From Epiperipatus broadwayi (taxonomy: Eukaryota > Onychophora > Udeonychophora > Euonychophora > Peripatidae), in contig JAQFVV010000280.1 in NCBI GenBank assembly GCA_028023455.1, forward strand, positions 620,001 through 684,000: a stretch of 64,000 bases of DNA. Direction: 5' to 3'. A program made the position numbers and the translations under genes. Under the pieces are notes generated by a model. It was not told the origin of the DNA and ran no database searches. It was given only the letters and a program-made list of their open reading frames with translations. Shown here piece after piece: positions 58,498 to 64,000 of the stretch; position 1 is the first letter of the stretch; every line of letters starts with the position of its first letter.

Positions 58498-59760
58498 GCA
58501 TTCTTCCAATAATCTGGTACATTTTTCTCAATTACTTATTTGGCATATAACTTTGTTAAAAAAATTTCTATTTCTTCATGTACTTCTTTTAAGGTATGAT
58601 TATAATTTCATCATTTCCTGAAGCTTTTTCTTCTTTCATAGATTTAATTTCATGTCTCACATCATTTAAAATGCTGGACAATTCAAAGATGCAATAACTA
58701 TAGAGAGTACTTTGTTTACTTATTATTATATACTTATTTATAAAACTTTTTCATGCATTTCCTGATGTCATTTGTATATTTAGTATTAATTTCATCTTTT
58801 CTTATTGTGGAAATAACTTTTTTCCAATGCCTAAATATTTTTTTTTTACAGTTTTGAAACTTTTATTAGCTTCTCTAGCTTTTCTTGCTAATTCATAATT
58901 ATATTTTCTTATTTCCATTACTAATTTCTTTTTCATATCAATTTACAAAACTTTGGATATTCAGTTCTTTTTAATGAATCATTTAAAAATATTTTTATAT
59001 TCATTTTTTTCTTTATATACATTTTCTGTCAGTAGAAAATTTGTTGGTAAATTGCTCCTTTTTTGTACCACCAGTTTTTGTTGCAACTCGTAATAGTGTA
59101 TCAGTTATCTTCTTATTGATTTTATTCAAGTCTGAATGATTTTCAAAATCTGTTAATATTTTAAAACTATTTGCAAGTTTTAATTCAAATTTACTAGAAT
59201 GGTTCTATAGATTAGAAATATCAATTATTAATATTATTTTTCTTAACAATTTCACTTTTTAGTCATTTACTAATTCCAATATTAAAATCTCGTATGACAA
59301 TTTAAAAATGTTGTTGGGTATGAACAAAAGCATTTTATGCATCCATATAAAAATCCTTTACTTTTTCATCATAATGAGAATTTGTTAGAATATAAACCTG
59401 AATTATTTGCATTAGATATCTTTCATTAATTTGAATAAAAACTGTCTGGTATATCATTAATCTCTACAATGTTGATCTTTTACTTTTTATTTATAACGAA
59501 TTCCATTCCAGTTGTGTTTTCAACATTTGTGCCTTTGTACTAAGCACATGACTTTTTATATCAATTATTTCTTCACTTTTTTTTCTAATTTCACAAAATT
59601 CAGCTATATTCTATTTAATATTGACAGTTCTTACAGCTTATGCTCTTTTTTTTTTTTCAGCTGAAAGTAATCTGAAGTAGTAAGCACCTATTAATTGCAG
59701 TCTTGCTATCTTAAAAGAAACTTAAGTAGGATGAATTTCTAATGTCCACTCTATACATTC
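58485..59760 (-). pseudogene. RTE-type LINE copy C, 5' part
   Basis: Continues RTE copy C upstream of the hammerhead element. The plus-strand words GCATTCTTCCAATAATCTGG match copy B at 47516-47540. The region up to about 59110 matches copy B's linker, and 59340-59700 matches fragment A at 1490-1900. It covers the fingers, the linker and part of the EEP endonuclease but is full of stops. The 5' limit near 59760 is uncertain. Confidence 0.8.
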
Positions 59761-62700
59761 TTGACATTGCAGCTGTTATTACTATGTGATTATTCATATA
59801 ATAAATGAACATGGACAAGATTCTTTCTAACTATCTATCCATCAGTCTGGTGAATTTATTTACTTTTTGATTCCGAGTTTAAGGTCATGAAATGCAATGG
59901 CCTTTTTTCTCAGTTGTCTAATAGTTCTTAACTGAAATTTCAGTTAAATTTTTTTGGAGGCAGAATGAATCTGTGTATGTATGGGTCTTCTTCTTTTTTA
60001 TATTAATAACAGATAAAACTAACTTATGGCCTTTATTCCCAAAAGGCTATAAAGTCATCGGGAAAGTCAGCAATTAGTAGCCAAAAGTGGAGAATTGAAT
60101 GTAGTTCATAGTATGTCTTGAATGGATTTAGAGTATATTTATGAATTTTTACTAAAAAAGAATTACGTTTTTTATTATAGTCTGAAAATGCAACCAGTAT
60201 TATCTCCTCCATACAATGGAGCATTTTAGTAAGAGAAGCAAAGCAATATATCACTATTATTATGACTAGAATTATTGGATCTGATTCAAAATATAATCAG
60301 GCTATTCTTTACAATCACCTGAAGAGTATGGTTTCATATAGATTTTTATACTATCCATTGAAGTAAATGATATTATTTGATAAGTTTTCTTCTTCCATTG
60401 ATGTCTTAATATATTTTGACATTTTGTTCTGTATCATATATAGTACATCTTCAGAAATAAGCAGTTTGAATATTGAGAACACAAATGAGATCAATCAGCT
60501 GTCAAAATTTGAACAATGCAAAATGAACTGCCCATCTTGCTGGTAATGAAAATCATATTATTTTCATTCTAAATTAAAAATTGAAAATATTCTGCAATAG
60601 AAATAAATATTGTAGGCCAAGTGAAGACAATTATAAATTGTAAAAATTATAATAATTCAGACTAATCTCTATATTTTCAATAACTTGATTGTTTTCTTCT
60701 ATTATGCACAGTGCAGAATGAAATGTTATTTTTAATTGCAATGCAATAATAACAAATAATATCTATGGGCTCATTTGGTATAGTGTTATAGTAATTTTGT
60801 AATGAGAAAAACTCCCATTTTCAAAAGATTGGCTATTTACTTATTTTATTATTAATTTGTGAGGAAGAGTAGAATGTTTTTGGAAAAAAGGAGTTTGATT
60901 TTGGTCAATAAATGGTGTTTTGGAAAAAATAGCATGTATGTTATTGAATAATTTTTTTTCCTATATCAAAACATTTACTTTACTATTTCAAGTTTTAGCA
61001 AAGGGAAATACGTTTTAAAAATTATAAAATAAAAAATTGATAAACATAACTAGTATAATACTACAATAACTAATGCATATTTAATTATGATTTGATGTCA
61101 TTCATATTTAAATTTTAAGTACAAATGTAACTTTTTCAAAAAGATTATTAGAAATTCAGTGTTGGAAAGGTTAAAAATATACTTAATAATATTTGCATTA
61201 TTATTGTAATCCTGAAAATCAAAAATGTTAATCTTTTGTTAACTTCCTTCAATAGTATTTTTTTTTAATTTAATAGTATCAGCAGACTGGATCTCAATTA
61301 AAATATACTTTTCACTATTCAGAAAGCATTAGAGGATGCAGTAAAGGAAGTCATGATAAAAATATTTTCTTACATTTTAAAATTAAAACATTAAAAACAA
61401 TAAAATATATTGTGCTGTTTATTTCAGATACTAATAATAATTTGGAAGATAAGTTATAAGAGAATTTTATTATATTTCTCTTTAATTCAGAGACATTAAC
61501 CTATCATGATTTAATTTAAGTATTGTAATTGTATTGTATATCATTTAAAATTAAAAACTTTATCTTTATTTGAAATATATAAAAAATATTTAACTTTGTA
61601 AAATTATTAATAAATTAACTTTGTACAATTTTTAATAAATTTATAAAACCTTTTTTAATATTGAAGATACTTTATTTTTTGTTTTATTTATTGCTTTTTG
61701 ATTGGGTGAGTGGGAGATTAATTACTTGCTGTAAATTATTATGCATTATTGAATAATATGTATCCTTTTGAAGTGTCATGTAAATCAAAGTGTTAAATGG
61801 CAAAAGTATTTTGAAGATTTATTATTCTTTGATTTGGAAAGGATTTAATAATATACAAGCTTTTGTTAGATATTTTTATCTTAAAGATTCAAAAACTGCA
61901 AAAAAAAAAAAAAAAAAAGAATTGTTTTTTCACTGCACTTAAAATTACATTTTACACTTCTTTTTGATAAGATATTAAAAGAGACTTATCATTTTAATGA
62001 TGTTTTATAAAAAATACAACATCAAATTTTAATTGAACACATGAAATAGTAAATTTTATTTAAACCCATGATGTATATTTATATAGTATAGTTTGGGTAA
62101 TTATATAGCAATCAATTACCTATGTTAATGAATTAATGATTTCTTTTGAGTAAAGTGACCAAATATTAAAATAATCATTGTGGGGCATAATTATAATTTT
62201 TAATTTAAAAATAAAATATTTTATAATTAAAATATTATATTTTATTAATTTTATAATAGGTAATTAAACAAATTGAATTTTGTATTTATTAAAATGTATT
62301 TTAAGTTTTTTATCCAATGCTAGTAAGAATAATTAGGCAGTAGAATGAGTAAGAAGTCCAAATAAAATCATTTACTACTATCAGTAATAATTTTCTATTG
62401 TTTGCTACCTTTTAATACCATTTATTGCAGCATTTCAGTTTTACAGCTCCATTACACTATAAACAAATCTCATTTTATATTATCACTACACAGTGTAATA
62501 TAAAGAGATTTCAAATATAATGAATAAATGCTTTGATATATTTACACATATCAAAATCGTTATCACAAATCAAATAACATATGCATTTATTTGATCTATG
62601 TTGCATTTATTTTTTGCATGTAATGTAAATAGCAAAAAGTAGAACATAATTTGGGCATTATTCATACATAATTAAAAAAATTTTTTTTTTTTTTATTAAA

Positions 62701-63846
62701 AGGATGATTTGAAGAAGAAACTTTTAAAATGAATTATTGTACTATAATAATCATTTTAAGTTTGAATTTTATTTTAAAAAATATGAGAATGATATTTCAA
62801 ATGATATTTAGACTTGGTCTAATTATGACTTTATAAGTATCTTTAATAATAATTAAAATTTTTTAGGGAAGAAGAAAACCTTATTATTCATATAGCAAAG
62901 TGAAATGCAGTCAGGTTTGAATTGTAAGCAAAATATCAAATGATACAATGGGAAATATTAGTTTCTAAATAGAAAATGCTAGATAACTTAAAAATAAAAA
63001 ATACAGATTTAGTATTAAAAAAAGAATTTTTTTAAAAATAGCTATTTTATTTATTGATCGCAAAATTAAATATATTTTTATATTATAATGTATATGAAAG
63101 ATCAAATAAAAAAATAATTTCATTAATGGTATTGTTATCCAGCAAAAAAAAAAAGGGAAGAAATATGTAGTTAGTCTACAATTAATAATTAATTTGTTTC
63201 ACTTACAATTAGTTGAGATAACATTGATAGCCATCAGTGGCAAAACAGTTAACAATAATGATGATAAATGTATGATTGTTATGTAAATCTGACAATAGGA
63301 AACAAATTGGGTAAAGTAGGAATAAAGCCAGTTTCTGGAACTCATCGCAGATTTTTGAAACACAGCTTTATTTCAATATGGGATTATTGACTGATTTAGT
63401 TTAAAGATAATATTAGGAATAAATAGTGCTTTTAGTATTAGTTTTTGATCTTGAAATCAAATGCTAACTGTACATAGATTATATATAGTTTTCAATGTTT
63501 ACTGCTAATGTTATTAATTTGGATTAATAGAATTTGAATTAATAGAATTATATATTGATATGCAAACAAATAAGTTTTTTTTGCATGAAAGGAGCTTACA
63601 GAATATTAAAATTAAGCAGTAAGATTTAATTCTTATTAATTTGCTTAACTTGCTGTTTATTATTTTTCACAATTTCAAATATCTTAAATTAGAGTTCTGC
63701 ATGTTAATACTATAAAAAGCTTTATTATATTTTCATAGTGTTAATTTCCATATCAGACTTTACTAATGTTTATAATTTGTCTAATAAAAGATATAATTGC
63801 TATATATATGTATATACATTTGGCTTGTGATAAATAGTGACACTGT
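59761..63846. other. Long non-coding AT-rich stretch
   Basis: About 4 kb with no supported gene, element or tail. The open frame at 60254-60033 on the minus strand has no recognisable domain. Confidence 0.45.
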
Positions 63847-64000
63847 ACTTACCTCATAATGTAAACTCCACACAAATATAAAGAAAGCGCTGCTGTCAAT
63901 TATGGTTTCCAGGATATATGCCCGATAAATTGGATATAGTATAAAACTGGTGGTGGAGATTTATCCTCTCAGTTCCCGGGATGTTACCAGTTCACAGCCT
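63847..64000 (-). other. Possible exon or repeat end with 5' splice site
   Basis: On the minus strand a GC-richer stretch running in from beyond the window edge ends CATTATGAG followed by GTAAGTACAG, a strong 5' splice site (63847-63852). All three frames contain stops within the 148 visible bases, so if this is an exon it is non-coding or untranslated here. It could equally be part of a repeat. Confidence 0.3.

Noticed and set aside
1-64000. CRISPR arrays, operons, ribosome binding sites, bacterial or phage genes
   Set aside because: No regular short repeats with spacers and no prokaryotic gene organisation; all coding traces are eukaryotic transposable elements.

Overview
The window looks like intergenic or intronic DNA from an AT-rich invertebrate animal genome (roughly three quarters A+T by eye). 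Every convincing protein fragment belongs to a eukaryotic transposable element: hAT, piggyBac, RTE-type LINE, a LINE with an SGNH esterase domain, and a Penelope-like element. I found no convincing host protein-coding gene, functional tRNA, rRNA or CRISPR array. The species cannot be named from the sequence; the element mix is common in arthropods, molluscs and cnidarians.

Layout. 0.45-1.92 kb: a broken RTE LINE (minus strand) interrupted by a Penelope-like GIY-YIG remnant and a tRNA-derived SINE. 2.04-4.72 kb: a complete but mutated hAT transposon with a perfect 8-bp target-site duplication. 4.8-9.7 kb: AT-rich DNA with two diverged copies of a repeat. 9.72-10.97 and 15.58-16.57 kb: two copies of a non-autonomous DNA transposon with ~37-bp terminal inverted repeats and perfect 8-bp duplications. 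11.87-13.31 kb: a TATA-like site and five regularly recurring 18-bp hairpin motifs. 22.07-22.92 kb: a TA-flanked transposon. 25.03-25.57 kb: a palindromic SINE pair inserted as one unit. 25.76-28.96 kb: a piggyBac element whose transposase has a premature stop, a frameshift and an Asp-to-Asn change at a catalytic position. 31.1-37.0 kb: an SGNH/endonuclease/RT LINE with its 3' third present twice in tandem. 39.3-41.1 and 53.2-54.6 kb: GC-richer, LTR- or promoter-like repeat DNA. 44.1-45.1 kb: direct and inverted copies of a ~304-bp unit. 46.2-48.4 kb: an RTE LINE whose 5' end is duplicated in inverted orientation. 56.3-59.8 kb: another RTE LINE, split by a 904-bp insertion.

That 904-bp insertion (57581-58484) is the most interesting object. 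It is flanked by an imperfect ~13-bp target-site duplication and carries tandem copies of a 474-bp unit. Each copy contains a sequence that folds as a type I hammerhead self-cleaving ribozyme with a short stem III; a third hammerhead lies in an inverted arm. This is the architecture expected of an animal retrozyme. Retrozymes are thought to be mobilised by Penelope-like elements, and a Penelope remnant is present at 1.0-1.5 kb.

A second theme: three retroposed copies of unrelated families (SINE at 25 kb, RTE at 48 kb, hammerhead element at 57.6 kb) each carry an inverted duplication at the 5' end of the element. This suggests a common snap-back or twin-priming step during cDNA synthesis in this genome.
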